The notes under the pieces were generated by a model. The model saw nothing but the letters and a program-made list of their open reading frames with translations, did not search any database and had not been told where the DNA came from. This document shows, piece after piece, positions 25,888 to 33,381 of a stretch of DNA of 64,000 nt. The stretch is from Nitrospira sp. (lineage in GTDB: Bacteria; Nitrospirota; Nitrospiria; Nitrospirales; UBA8639). The translations under genes were made by a program, and so were the position numbers. Where the stretch lies: assembly GCA_024760505.1 (NCBI GenBank), contig CP058931.1, forward strand, positions 2,428,001 to 2,492,000. Reading direction: 5' to 3'. The first letter of the stretch is position 1. Each line of letters opens with the position of its first letter.

Positions 25888-26799
25888 ATGGATTGGCTTA
25901 ATTATCACCACCTTCTTTATTTTTGGGAGGTGGCTCGAAAGGGGAGCATTAAAGAAGCCTGCGAAGAACTGCACGTCACGCAACCCACGATCAGTAGCCA
26001 ACTCCAAGCCTTGGAAGAGTCCCTCGGCCAACAACTCTTTATTCGACGGCCCCGTCGCCTTCTTCTTACGGAAGCCGGTCGTCTGGTTTTTCGGTATGCC
26101 GATGAAATTTTCTCGCTGGGTCGCGAGATGACCCAGGCGCTGAGCGGACAACTGCCTGATCGTCCTATCCGACTCATGGTGGGAGTGATAGACTCCCTGC
26201 CCAAAATGGTCGTCTATGAACTCCTGGCGGCGGCCCTCAAGTCAGAAAGTCCTACTCAGATTGTTTGCGAAGAAGGAAAACTTGAACGCCTCCTGGCGGA
26301 TTTAGTCATCCACGAACTTGATGTGGTTCTGGCCGATACCCCGATTCCTCCGATCCTTCGAGTTCAAGCCTATAATCATCTTCTTGGCGAATCCGGCGTA
26401 TGTTTTTTTGCGACTTCAGAACTGGCCAAGGTTTATCGAAAGGGGTATCCGAAGTCCTTAAATTCAGCGCCTTTCTTATTACCCAAAGCCAATACAGTCC
26501 TTCGCCAAGATCTAGAAAGTTGGTTTGCGCTTCATGATATTCATCCGCATCTGGTGGGAGAGTTTGAAGATAGTGCGATGCAAAAGGCCTTTGGAAAAGC
26601 AGGAAAGGGGATTTTCCCCGGTTCTTCCATCATGAAGGCTGAGATTTGTCGCCAGTACCAGGTTGAGGTGGTGGGAGATGCGGGTCACGTCAAGCAACGT
26701 TTTTATGCCCACACAGTCGATCGCCGGATTAAACACCCGTCAGTACTAGCGATTTCAGAATTCGCCAAACAAAGAACCTTTGGATTGGCTAGAAAATAA
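25888..26799 (+). CDS. nhaR: LysR-type transcriptional regulator NhaR
   Basis: A 303-residue LTTR. The N-terminal winged helix-turn-helix starts WLNYHHLLYFWEVARKGSI, diagnostic of NhaR, and the helix TQPTISSQLQALEE contacts DNA. Residues about 90-300 form the inducer-binding fold. In E. coli NhaR senses Na+ and activates nhaA and pgaABCD; the local target is unknown because no nhaA-type antiporter adjoins. Here it lies among small envelope and stress genes. Start ATG 25888 has no strong site. Confidence 0.88.
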   Translation: MDWLNYHHLLYFWEVARKGSIKEACEELHVTQPTISSQLQALEESLGQQLFIRRPRRLLLTEAGRLVFRYADEIFSLGREMTQALSGQLPDRPIRLMVGVIDSLPKMVVYELLAAALKSESPTQIVCEEGKLERLLADLVIHELDVVLADTPIPPILRVQAYNHLLGESGVCFFATSELAKVYRKGYPKSLNSAPFLLPKANTVLRQDLESWFALHDIHPHLVGEFEDSAMQKAFGKAGKGIFPGSSIMKAEICRQYQVEVVGDAGHVKQRFYAHTVDRRIKHPSVLAISEFAKQRTFGLARK

Positions 26800-26925
26800 G
26801 GAAATCATGGGAAAGAGCCGGACCGGTCATGTGATAATTTACTTTTGTGGAGATGGCGTTATTCTCCTTGTTCCAAGAGAAATGCTCCGTTCACAACATG
26901 AGGCCCGGCTCCCTCCCTCAACCGA

Positions 26926-27057
26926 CTAGGCCACTTTTTTCCTTGTATGGAGGGACCTGGGTTTTTGGTGGGTATCCTCCTTGAAGGAAGCCCAAATTGC
27001 GGCACTCCACATCAGAAACATGAGCGTCAGCATGGCGATGATTGCTTCTCCTAACAT
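26926..27057 (-). CDS. 43-residue membrane mini-protein
   Basis: MLGEAIIAMLTLMFLMWSA begins a 43-residue product with one transmembrane span (4-24) and a basic tail (RSLHTRKKVA). Its ATG, complementary to 27055-27057, lies just after AAAGGAGGATGAGC, a near-perfect ribosome-binding site. It is too short to be found by length alone but has all marks of a real gene. It is convergent with nhaR and 140 bases downstream of the next minus-strand gene. Function is unknown. Confidence 0.6.
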   Translation of the reverse strand: MLGEAIIAMLTLMFLMWSAAIWASFKEDTHQKPRSLHTRKKVA

Positions 27058-27203
27058 GCTCATCCTCCTTTCGATTTCGTGATGATTTCAACTGCTCCTA
27101 TTTGGGAATAGGTCCCCAGTTCTTCCAATCAGTTTGCAATACTCATTGCAACGAAAGCTTTTTTACTCACAACCCATTCATAATCCACTTCGTCACGGTT
27201 GAT

Positions 27204-27662
27204 TCATGATGGAATCTCACTGTGCGAGTGCGAGCGAGAAGTATCCTGCAAAGTAGCGGGCGTGTCTTCTGAGTCAGATGCACTGTCTTGAGGCACTTGT
27301 TCAAGATCCGCCAACCGTGAGGCTTCCTCACGATGCCACGCCACCTGGTCCCGAAGGGCACTTTCCTTTTGTAAAGTTGTCCCAATAATCCTTTTTAGAG
27401 CATCCCGGTGAAATCCCTTGGTATCCAGGTAGGGCTTCTTCTCGTACTTGGCGACTTTTTGATTCAACTCCCTCATCTTGGCCGCCAAGTCTGTGACCTC
27501 TTGCTCGAGTTTTTGGGCCTGGGTCAGGTGAAACTCAGCCGTATTGATTGACCATTCTATGGAGTCAACCTGAAGCGAAGGCTTCGTCGTGTCACCCGAC
27601 GCATAGTCCACCGCCCCAACCATGAAGACCAATACTGTGAATAACATCATGATGTTCTTCAT
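27204..27662 (-). CDS. Exported hypothetical protein with coiled coil
   Basis: A 152-residue protein with signal peptide MKNIMMLFTVLVFMVGAVD. The mature part is helical; residues about 45-75 (QAQKLEQEVTDLAAKMREL) and 85-115 look coiled-coil. The C-terminus is acidic and S/T-rich. Its start was fixed by AAGGAGG eight bases upstream at ATG 27662. The IS4-family element inserted only about 115 bases upstream, so transcription may be changed. I know no family. Confidence 0.75.
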   Translation of the reverse strand: MKNIMMLFTVLVFMVGAVDYASGDTTKPSLQVDSIEWSINTAEFHLTQAQKLEQEVTDLAAKMRELNQKVAKYEKKPYLDTKGFHRDALKRIIGTTLQKESALRDQVAWHREEASRLADLEQVPQDSASDSEDTPATLQDTSRSHSHSEIPS

Positions 27663-27777
27663 TGTATGACCTCCTTCCTTTGAGTTGAGAATCTGAATAC
27701 TCAATTTCATTTCCCCTTTGCCGTGTTCCGGTGTTGCCTTTCATCATCGGTTCGACTGGGCTTTTATTATTTCTTCT

Positions 27778-29102
27778 CACTACTGTCCGGTTAAGAATGA
27801 AATAAATTCAATTGTTTACAAGACATCTCATCTTCACCATCGTTTTTGGTGTTGAGAAACTCCGGAGTTAAAGGGATTTTCTCGAATAGGGTCACGGAAA
27901 AAATCTGTAGTAATGTGTAGAGTGAGGCATTCAGCGTGAACCGCTTCTTGACGATGGCCACGAGCACGTAGACCGACACGGCGGTCCAGATCTGCACCTT
28001 CACGGCATTCTCTGAGGTGCCATAGAACTGCTTGATGCGCAGATGCTGCTTGATCCATTTGAAAAACAATTCGACTTGCCAGCGAGCCTTGTACAAGGCA
28101 CAGATGGTGGTTGCTGGCGGACCAAAGAGGTTGGTCAGGAAGATGAGGCCTTTGCCCGACTCGAGATCTTTGAACCGAATACGACGCAGATGAACAGGAT
28201 ACCTCTGTTGCGTGTAGAATCCGGACAACGCGATGGTCTGATCGCACAGAATGCCCTGCTCCCGATCGTTGGGGGCCGAATAGATGCGGCGCATGTCGGC
28301 ATTCGCCTTGGCACGGGTGACAAAGAAGGCGCCGGCCTGATGCAGCGTGAACAGCCGTTCGAAGTCCAAGTACCCGCGATCCATGACGTACACCGCTCCA
28401 GGCTCTGGAAGCAGCAGGTCGAGTGCGTGGACATCGTGCAGTTTCCCATTGGAAATATGGATAAAACTGGGAATCGCCCCACGAAGGTTCAACAGGGTGT
28501 GCAGTTTGACCGCGGCCGTGGTCTGGCGAAACGAGGCCCACGGAAACAGGGCCAGACACAGATCGATGGTCGTGGAGTCCAGCGCGTACACCGTGTTCGC
28601 AAGGTCCAGGCCCAGATCTTCTGTGGCGTACAGTTTGTGCGCATGCTTGATCAAGCGCTGGGCGAAGTCGGCATAGATCCGCCAGTCTCGGCGCTCGTTG
28701 GCATCGGCCAGCGTGGCCCGTTTCACCGGGGTGCGAATTCCCATGTGATACAGCTTGGCGGCTTGCGCCGACAGACAGACCTCGATATCGCGCAGGCTTT
28801 CGCGATAGGTCAACTGAGCAAAGGCCAAGATCCGAAAGTGTTCGGTGCAGGGCAGCGTCCGAATACGATAATCGCCACCATAGCGGGCGACGATTCGGGA
28901 AAACGTGGTCCAAGGCAAGCAATCCATCAGTTGCGCAAACAGGGTTTGGCCGACATACATCGTGAATCCTCCGGGGGTTACCCGGGGGACAATCACCTGA
29001 AGGCGGGTCGCCGTTCAAGTCGACACCATCCAAATTTGCCAAAACATGTAATTCATTCATGCGCTTAGGCCGAAAGGCGACTCAGTTAACCGGACAGTAG
29101 TG
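27778..29102 (-). mobile_element. IS4-family insertion sequence, complete
   Basis: A 1325-bp element with perfect 17-bp terminal inverted repeats, CACTACTGTCCGGTTAA at 27778-27794 and its complement at 29086-29102. The 9-bp ATTTCTTCT occurs directly outside both ends (27769-27777 and 29103-29111), a target-site duplication that proves a single, fairly recent insertion. The transposase reads leftward and is intact. Removing the element restores a continuous ATTTCTTCT-ATAAAA sequence, part of the region upstream of the 27204 gene. Confidence 0.93.
27791..28960 (-). CDS. IS4-family transposase
   Basis: A 389-residue DDE transposase if started at ATG 28960, which follows CGGAGG; an upstream start at 28996 adds 12 residues. 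Catalytic positions are suggested by YALDSTTID (first Asp), AVYVMDRGYLDFE (second Asp) and the YKARWQVELFFKWIKQHL block that carries the YREK-type Glu signature of IS4 transposases. The frame is intact. Long frames on both strands inside it are by-products of its GC-rich codons. Its C-terminus lies within the left inverted repeat. Confidence 0.93.
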   Translation of the reverse strand: MYVGQTLFAQLMDCLPWTTFSRIVARYGGDYRIRTLPCTEHFRILAFAQLTYRESLRDIEVCLSAQAAKLYHMGIRTPVKRATLADANERRDWRIYADFAQRLIKHAHKLYATEDLGLDLANTVYALDSTTIDLCLALFPWASFRQTTAAVKLHTLLNLRGAIPSFIHISNGKLHDVHALDLLLPEPGAVYVMDRGYLDFERLFTLHQAGAFFVTRAKANADMRRIYSAPNDREQGILCDQTIALSGFYTQQRYPVHLRRIRFKDLESGKGLIFLTNLFGPPATTICALYKARWQVELFFKWIKQHLRIKQFYGTSENAVKVQIWTAVSVYVLVAIVKKRFTLNASLYTLLQIFSVTLFEKIPLTPEFLNTKNDGEDEMSCKQLNLFHS

Positions 29103-29111
29103 ATTTCTTCT

Positions 29112-29445
29112 ATAAAAAAAGATAAGTCCTTAAATGCAAAGAGGCAAATTGAAAAAACTTATAAATTGAATCGAAAAATTCAATCCATCTTTTCCAATCA
29201 TGGCCGTTTACGTCCAACGGCACTATATGGATAAACCCCGTTTTAAAATAACGGGAAAAAGCAGAGAATAAATATCAGGTGAGACTGAAGGATATCGAGT
29301 AGGGCTTACATCTGACGAGAGGATCAGTCAAAACTGCCAGCCTATTCCGGAGGAGGATTGCCAGGATAAAGCCTGTTGCGATTTCCGGCAGTTGGCGTTG
29401 TTCCGCCAACCGCCGGGTCACAACGTGAACGAAGGCAGAAGAGCC
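29112..29445. terminator. Intergenic region with strong hairpin
   Basis: About 330 bases between the IS and hsp20. At 29385-29416 is a 13-pair stem with one mismatch, CCGGCAGTTGGCG and CGCCAACCGCCGG. It lies 30 bases past the hsp20 stop and may terminate or stabilise that transcript, although no T-run follows on the minus strand. Confidence 0.5.
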
Positions 29446-29982
29446 TTACGTTATGGCAATTTTTCGCACAGCCGGTTTTGCGCCTGGATCTTTCGCAATC
29501 GTGATGGTCAAGACGCCATTCTTAAATTTTGCTTCGACGTTATTTTCATCCGCATCCGTTGGTAGAGACAGCATACGTTGAAACGACCCGTACGACCGTT
29601 CGACCCGATGATAGTGTTTATTCTTGTCTTCTTGCTCGGATCGTTTTTCGCCCTGAATCACCAAGGTGCCGTCCGCGAGCGTCATTTGAATATCTTTCTC
29701 AGCAACGCCCGGCACCTCCACGGTAATGGTGTACTGCTTTTTGTCTTCACTGATATCAACGTGGGGGAGAATGAAGCCTCCCCACGAACTTCCGTTTTCC
29801 TTTCGTCCCGGCGATAGGGGGAATCCTTGGAAGACGTTGTCAAACAGTTGGTCGAGGTCACGATGGAATCGAGCCAAAGGATGGTCGGGCGACCTGGATA
29901 CGTTCTGACTTCGTGCTGATTGAGATTGTTCTTCCTCTTTTTTGAACCAATTCCAGGGGGTAAGAAGATTTTTGAGTTCCAT
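29446..29982 (-). CDS. Small heat-shock protein Hsp20
   Basis: A 178-residue alpha-crystallin family chaperone. The central domain (about 72-165) has PHVDISEDKKQYTITVEVPGV, TLVIQGEKR and the closing GVLTITI motif, with the C-terminal IAI-like tail (RKIAIT) that docks on neighbours in oligomers. It holds unfolding proteins for DnaK/ClpB. Start follows AAAGGAGG. It lies close to several stress-linked genes. Upstream 300 bases are free of genes and should hold its heat-shock control. Confidence 0.93.
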   Translation of the reverse strand: MELKNLLTPWNWFKKEEEQSQSARSQNVSRSPDHPLARFHRDLDQLFDNVFQGFPLSPGRKENGSSWGGFILPHVDISEDKKQYTITVEVPGVAEKDIQMTLADGTLVIQGEKRSEQEDKNKHYHRVERSYGSFQRMLSLPTDADENNVEAKFKNGVLTITIAKDPGAKPAVRKIAIT

Positions 29983-30321
29983 GGTGGATGTCCTCCTTTC
30001 GTCGAATAATTTTAATAAGAAGGTTTCTCATTCCTGGCACACGGGAGATGTCAACCTTGGGCAATATAACCCGCCATGACCTATTTCCTCCGCCGCACCA
30101 ACTCCGCTGACGAAATATCTGTTATATAAAACAGAGCTAATTCATGTTTCGACAAAGTCAAGCCATCTGAGCGGAGGTAGGGAATGGCAGCAGGAACACC
30201 AGGCCGGTTGGGGATGAAGACGAGGCGGTCTTCATGCCTCTTGACTTTTTTGAACCTGTAATTATTTTAATGATTAAAACTAGAAATGATTGAAAAGCTA
30301 GGATGAGAGGAGGTGAATGTT
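29983..30321. promoter_or_regulatory. Intergenic region with candidate promoter for 30322 gene
   Basis: About 340 bases between divergent genes. On the plus strand TTGACT at 30241-30246 and TATTTT at 30263-30268, 16 bases apart, could be a sigma-70 promoter about 60 bases before the ATG at 30322. Minus-strand signals for hsp20 are not obvious. Confidence 0.4.
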
Positions 30322-30489
30322 ATGGGTGGTATTATTGAAGGCGTACTTGCCAGTGTGGGACTAATGGCGGGTGTGATCGTAGCCCTCACGGCTTTGTTAG
30401 TTGGAGATGGTCCAAGCTCATCAGAGCTGAAAGGGTCTTACCGACAATCCCGTACCATTCTCCCCAGTGATGAGCGGGTTGCTGCCTAA
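30322..30489 (+). CDS. 55-residue membrane mini-protein
   Basis: A 55-residue product beginning MGGIIEGVLASVGLMAGVIV with one transmembrane span (3-28), then a polar tail ending DERVAA. A strong GAGGAGGTG site lies upstream, a candidate promoter lies at 30241 and a hairpin terminator follows at 30503. Taken together these make a complete small transcription unit. Function unknown; small inner-membrane proteins of this sort often act in stress responses. Confidence 0.65.
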   Translation: MGGIIEGVLASVGLMAGVIVALTALLVGDGPSSSELKGSYRQSRTILPSDERVAA

Positions 30490-30502
30490 CGCAGAGATTT
30501 TC

Positions 30503-30530
30503 AGGCCCGCTATGAAGCGGGCCTTTATTG
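30503..30530 (+). terminator. Rho-independent-type terminator after mini-protein gene
   Basis: AGGCCCGC, loop TATGAA, GCGGGCCT: an eight-pair stem followed by TTATTG. It sits 13 bases past the stop of the 30322 gene. Confidence 0.7.
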
Positions 30531-30590
30531 ATTTCCTTTTTCCTCGCTCCTGTTCCTGCTTCGGCCAAGAGAGAAAGGAGGATGTCAATT

Positions 30591-30908
30591 ATGAAAAAAT
30601 TTATCGTTGTTGCAACAGTAGTTATAAATCTGGTGTTGATTGGGTCACTGGCATTCGGAAATCCCGGTCTACTCCCGAAGCATCCGGGCTATCCCATGGG
30701 TGATTTTAAAGACCCCGTTTTAGGGATGCCGACGGCGAATGACCCCGGAGGGAGCCCACCATCACTGGAAGAGTCATTGAAACAAGCCGCAGCGTTTCAT
30801 GATGCTCATGCCATCAACCCCATGAATGAGACTCGACCAAATATCGTGTATGACGTGAAGAAGACTGTCCCTACGGGATCTGTACAAAATGATAAGAGCA
30901 AAAAGTGA
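30591..30908 (+). CDS. Small exported hypothetical protein
   Basis: A 105-residue protein with a signal peptide beginning MKKFIVVATVVINLVLIGSLAFG. The mature part is rich in P, G and D (PGLLPKHPGYPMGDF) with no cysteine, and looks partly disordered. A strong AAAGGAGG site lies about nine bases upstream of ATG 30591. A terminator follows at 30975. I know no family. Confidence 0.75.
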   Translation: MKKFIVVATVVINLVLIGSLAFGNPGLLPKHPGYPMGDFKDPVLGMPTANDPGGSPPSLEESLKQAAAFHDAHAINPMNETRPNIVYDVKKTVPTGSVQNDKSKK

Positions 30909-30974
30909 GTGGCGGTTTGTGGTATGACGAGTACCCATATAACCATCAATCCGGAGTCAGGAATAGGGGTCTTG

Positions 30975-31005
30975 AAAGAGGGGATCATTTGATCCCCTCT
31001 TTTTA
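30975..31005 (+). terminator. Terminator hairpin after 30591 gene
   Basis: AAAGAGGGGATCA, loop TT, TGATCCCCTCTTTT: a 12-13 pair stem with a T-run on the plus strand. It is preceded by A residues, so it may also work for minus-strand transcripts from the 31076 gene. Confidence 0.8.
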
Positions 31006-31075
31006 TGAGGGATGGTCGAAAGGCATGAGAAGCTGAAAGATTTCCGTTGGCAAGGGCATGCGTTTCACCCGCCGG

Positions 31076-31762
31076 CTAAGGGGTCAAAAATGCCCGGCGA
31101 ATGGCCACTAGAAATTCATTAATGCGTGGTAAATCGCGTTCATTGCCGCAGACAGCAATGAGTTGCTCTGCCTGTGCGGTGAGTTCTTCCCCCCAATCCA
31201 TCACGTCTCCTAATCGGTATTGTCCATTTTTTATGCGAGACAGTCGTTCTCCTGCCGATGTGTCCGTAATGCGGATGTGAAAGCTTCCTGACTTGAGCAA
31301 TTCACACAGGTTGTAGAGAACCCGAATATAGGCAGCTGCATACTTTGCCGGACGTCCATCTTTCTTATCCAGCAATTTGGTGCGTTGATTGTTGGCATAG
31401 TTGGTAAAGGCCTCAAAGGCTTTTTGGGGCGACCAAAGCGTCGGCAGCAGCAGGCGCAGTTGTTCTCCCCAGGCATCGGCTGTGATGACGGGGGCCAGCA
31501 AGGTCTCAAGAATAAGCGGATGGGCTTGTGTCCCCAGCAGAAGAAAATGGCCAACCTCCCAAGCCGTTTCATCCCCATCAGCTTTGGTCCACTGCGAGCC
31601 GGGATATTTAAATCCCAACTGAAACATCTCCTCCGTCGGAATGACATAGACCCGCCGGTAATCCCGGTCGCTCTTGTCGGAGGCTAACCCATGGGCATGG
31701 GAGCCCACGAGAACTTTGAGAAGAGTATGCGTGCGATCATTCGGCTGAGGGTGCATGAACAA
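31076..31762 (-). CDS. Nucleotidyltransferase (RlaP-like, PF10127)
   Basis: A 228-residue DNA polymerase beta-superfamily nucleotidyltransferase. The signature is GSHAHGLASDKSDRDYRRVYV near residues 20-40, in which the G-S and D-x-D (SDRDYR) make the metal-binding active site. The family (PF10127) occurs with RNA-repair ligases, although no ligase adjoins here. The C-terminal half is helical (AFEAFTNYANNQRTKLLDKK). Substrate unknown. Start is set by the first ATG; a weaker MHPQ start follows two residues later. Confidence 0.8.
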   Translation of the reverse strand: MFMHPQPNDRTHTLLKVLVGSHAHGLASDKSDRDYRRVYVIPTEEMFQLGFKYPGSQWTKADGDETAWEVGHFLLLGTQAHPLILETLLAPVITADAWGEQLRLLLPTLWSPQKAFEAFTNYANNQRTKLLDKKDGRPAKYAAAYIRVLYNLCELLKSGSFHIRITDTSAGERLSRIKNGQYRLGDVMDWGEELTAQAEQLIAVCGNERDLPRINEFLVAIRRAFLTP

Positions 31763-31781
31763 TATTTACAAATTCAAATAA

Positions 31782-33083
31782 TTAAGGGTGTGTGAACCCA
31801 AAGACGGTCAGGATGAGACCGCCGGTTATCAAAATGGCGATCATTCCAGGCGCCACATATTTCATGAGCGGTTTTCCCCCAAACCATCCTGCTAACAGAG
31901 TCTTCACAACGGTATTCGTCATGGCAGCAAGAGTGACGGCCGTGGCGGCTGTCCAGGCCGGCAGCCCGTCCTGCTGTAACCGGACGATTGACAACATGAT
32001 GGCATCGACGTCGGTGGTACCGGCTAAGAGGCTGGACGCATACAACCCTTGATCGCCCAGGTAGGTTTGGGCGGCTTTCGAGATGAGCAAGACTCCGGCA
32101 TACAATACACCAAAACCCAGGGCCGGACGTAATTCGAATGGATTGCGGTGGGAGACGTCCGGACCATCCGCGGGTGTGCGTTGCGCTTTGCCATATAAGA
32201 TGAAACTCATGACATACCCGCAGACGGCCATGCCCCCCAAAGGCGCAAGAAGCATCAGGAACAGATCCGGTTGCAGGAGGCTCACGATCACCAGCATCCT
32301 GGCAAACATGGTGCTGGATGCGCCGAGGATGGCCATCGCTCCCGCCAGGGCCAGTCGCGGATGGTCCCCCGCTTGTGTGGCCATGCTGATGGTGACGGCG
32401 GTAGATGAGACGAAGCCTCCCACGATACCTGTCGTGGCAAGGCCTTTATTGGAGCCGATGATGCGAGTGCAGAGATATCCCAAAAAACTGACCCCCGCAA
32501 TGAGGACGACCATGATGCCGGTATGGAAGGGGTTGAGGACATTCAGAGGACCGAACGTGCGGTTGGGAAGGAGAGGCAAGACGACAAGGGCTAAAATGAC
32601 AAATTTGGCGGTGGCATAGATATCATCATCGGACACCTGTTGCACCACATGATGCAGTCGTTCTTTTAACGACAACAAAGCCATGACGACCCCCGCGCTT
32701 CCGACGATGAGGAGATACCGATGGGGGGCGTCAAGCGGGAGGGCAGGGAGTAAGGCGAGAACACCCAGGAGAAATGTGATCAGGGCTGCCAGTGGAGTAA
32801 TGATCCCCGGTGGTTCCTTCCGACCCCATTCCTTGTCGTACGCCACAGCCAGGAGCACGCCAAGAATTAGGAGAGTGGCAATAATGGGCCACACGCCAAG
32901 GGTCTGGGAGATAAATGCCGACATGGCTCCGGCAAGGGCGATCAAGGGAAAAGTCCGTACGCCGCCGATGCCGGTTTTGCGCTCTGCGCTCAGATCCTGT
33001 TGCCGTTCCAAGCCAATCAAAGCCCCTGCGGCGAGGGCCACGAGAAAGCCAAGAATGGATTCTTCAATAGTCATCACGGGCAT
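31782..33083 (-). CDS. MgtC/SapB-DUF4010 family membrane protein
   Basis: A 433-residue inner-membrane protein with about 12 spans. The N-terminal 150 residues resemble the MgtC/SapB fold (LVALAAGALIGLERQ and GIGGVRTFPLIALAG), and the rest fits DUF4010 (ATTGIVGGFVSSTAVTISMA, AGTTDVDAIMLSIV). MgtC relatives act in Mg2+ or acid adaptation; DUF4010 fusions are uncharacterised. The start is at the first ATG. It lies between the nucleotidyltransferase on the same strand (20 bases away) and ggt on the other. Confidence 0.87.
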   Translation of the reverse strand: MPVMTIEESILGFLVALAAGALIGLERQQDLSAERKTGIGGVRTFPLIALAGAMSAFISQTLGVWPIIATLLILGVLLAVAYDKEWGRKEPPGIITPLAALITFLLGVLALLPALPLDAPHRYLLIVGSAGVVMALLSLKERLHHVVQQVSDDDIYATAKFVILALVVLPLLPNRTFGPLNVLNPFHTGIMVVLIAGVSFLGYLCTRIIGSNKGLATTGIVGGFVSSTAVTISMATQAGDHPRLALAGAMAILGASSTMFARMLVIVSLLQPDLFLMLLAPLGGMAVCGYVMSFILYGKAQRTPADGPDVSHRNPFELRPALGFGVLYAGVLLISKAAQTYLGDQGLYASSLLAGTTDVDAIMLSIVRLQQDGLPAWTAATAVTLAAMTNTVVKTLLAGWFGGKPLMKYVAPGMIAILITGGLILTVFGFTHP

Positions 33084-33381
33084 GTCTTACTGAAACAGGA
33101 AGTTAAGGGAAAATAATGATGACTCTTTATCTATCTGCTGCTCACCTAATACTCACTCAATATGATGTGAGAAGCAAGAAACGGGCTCAAAAGAAAATGC
33201 CTGGGCGGCGATGGAATGGTGCCTGGTCGGGTGAAAGATCCGGTTTTGTTTTCAGAACTTTTCAAGGTATTCTGAGATCCGGTTCCTCTACAGATCTGAC
33301 GGTTCAAAATAAGAAGGAGGCATCCCACCATCCCACGTGGTTTTTTGTTGGCTCTGTGAAAGGTATGAAAGGGTATCCGGC

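Noticed and set aside
27834..29060. 408-codon minus-strand frame overlapping the IS4 transposase
   Set aside because: It is the shifted frame of the transposase; composition (many P, S, R) and lack of motifs show it is a shadow.
28043..29068. 341-codon plus-strand frame inside the IS4 element
   Set aside because: Antisense shadow of the transposase without site or known domain.
32083..32619. 178-codon plus-strand frame in the DUF4010 gene
   Set aside because: Antisense shadow with no site; the minus-strand gene has clear membrane topology.
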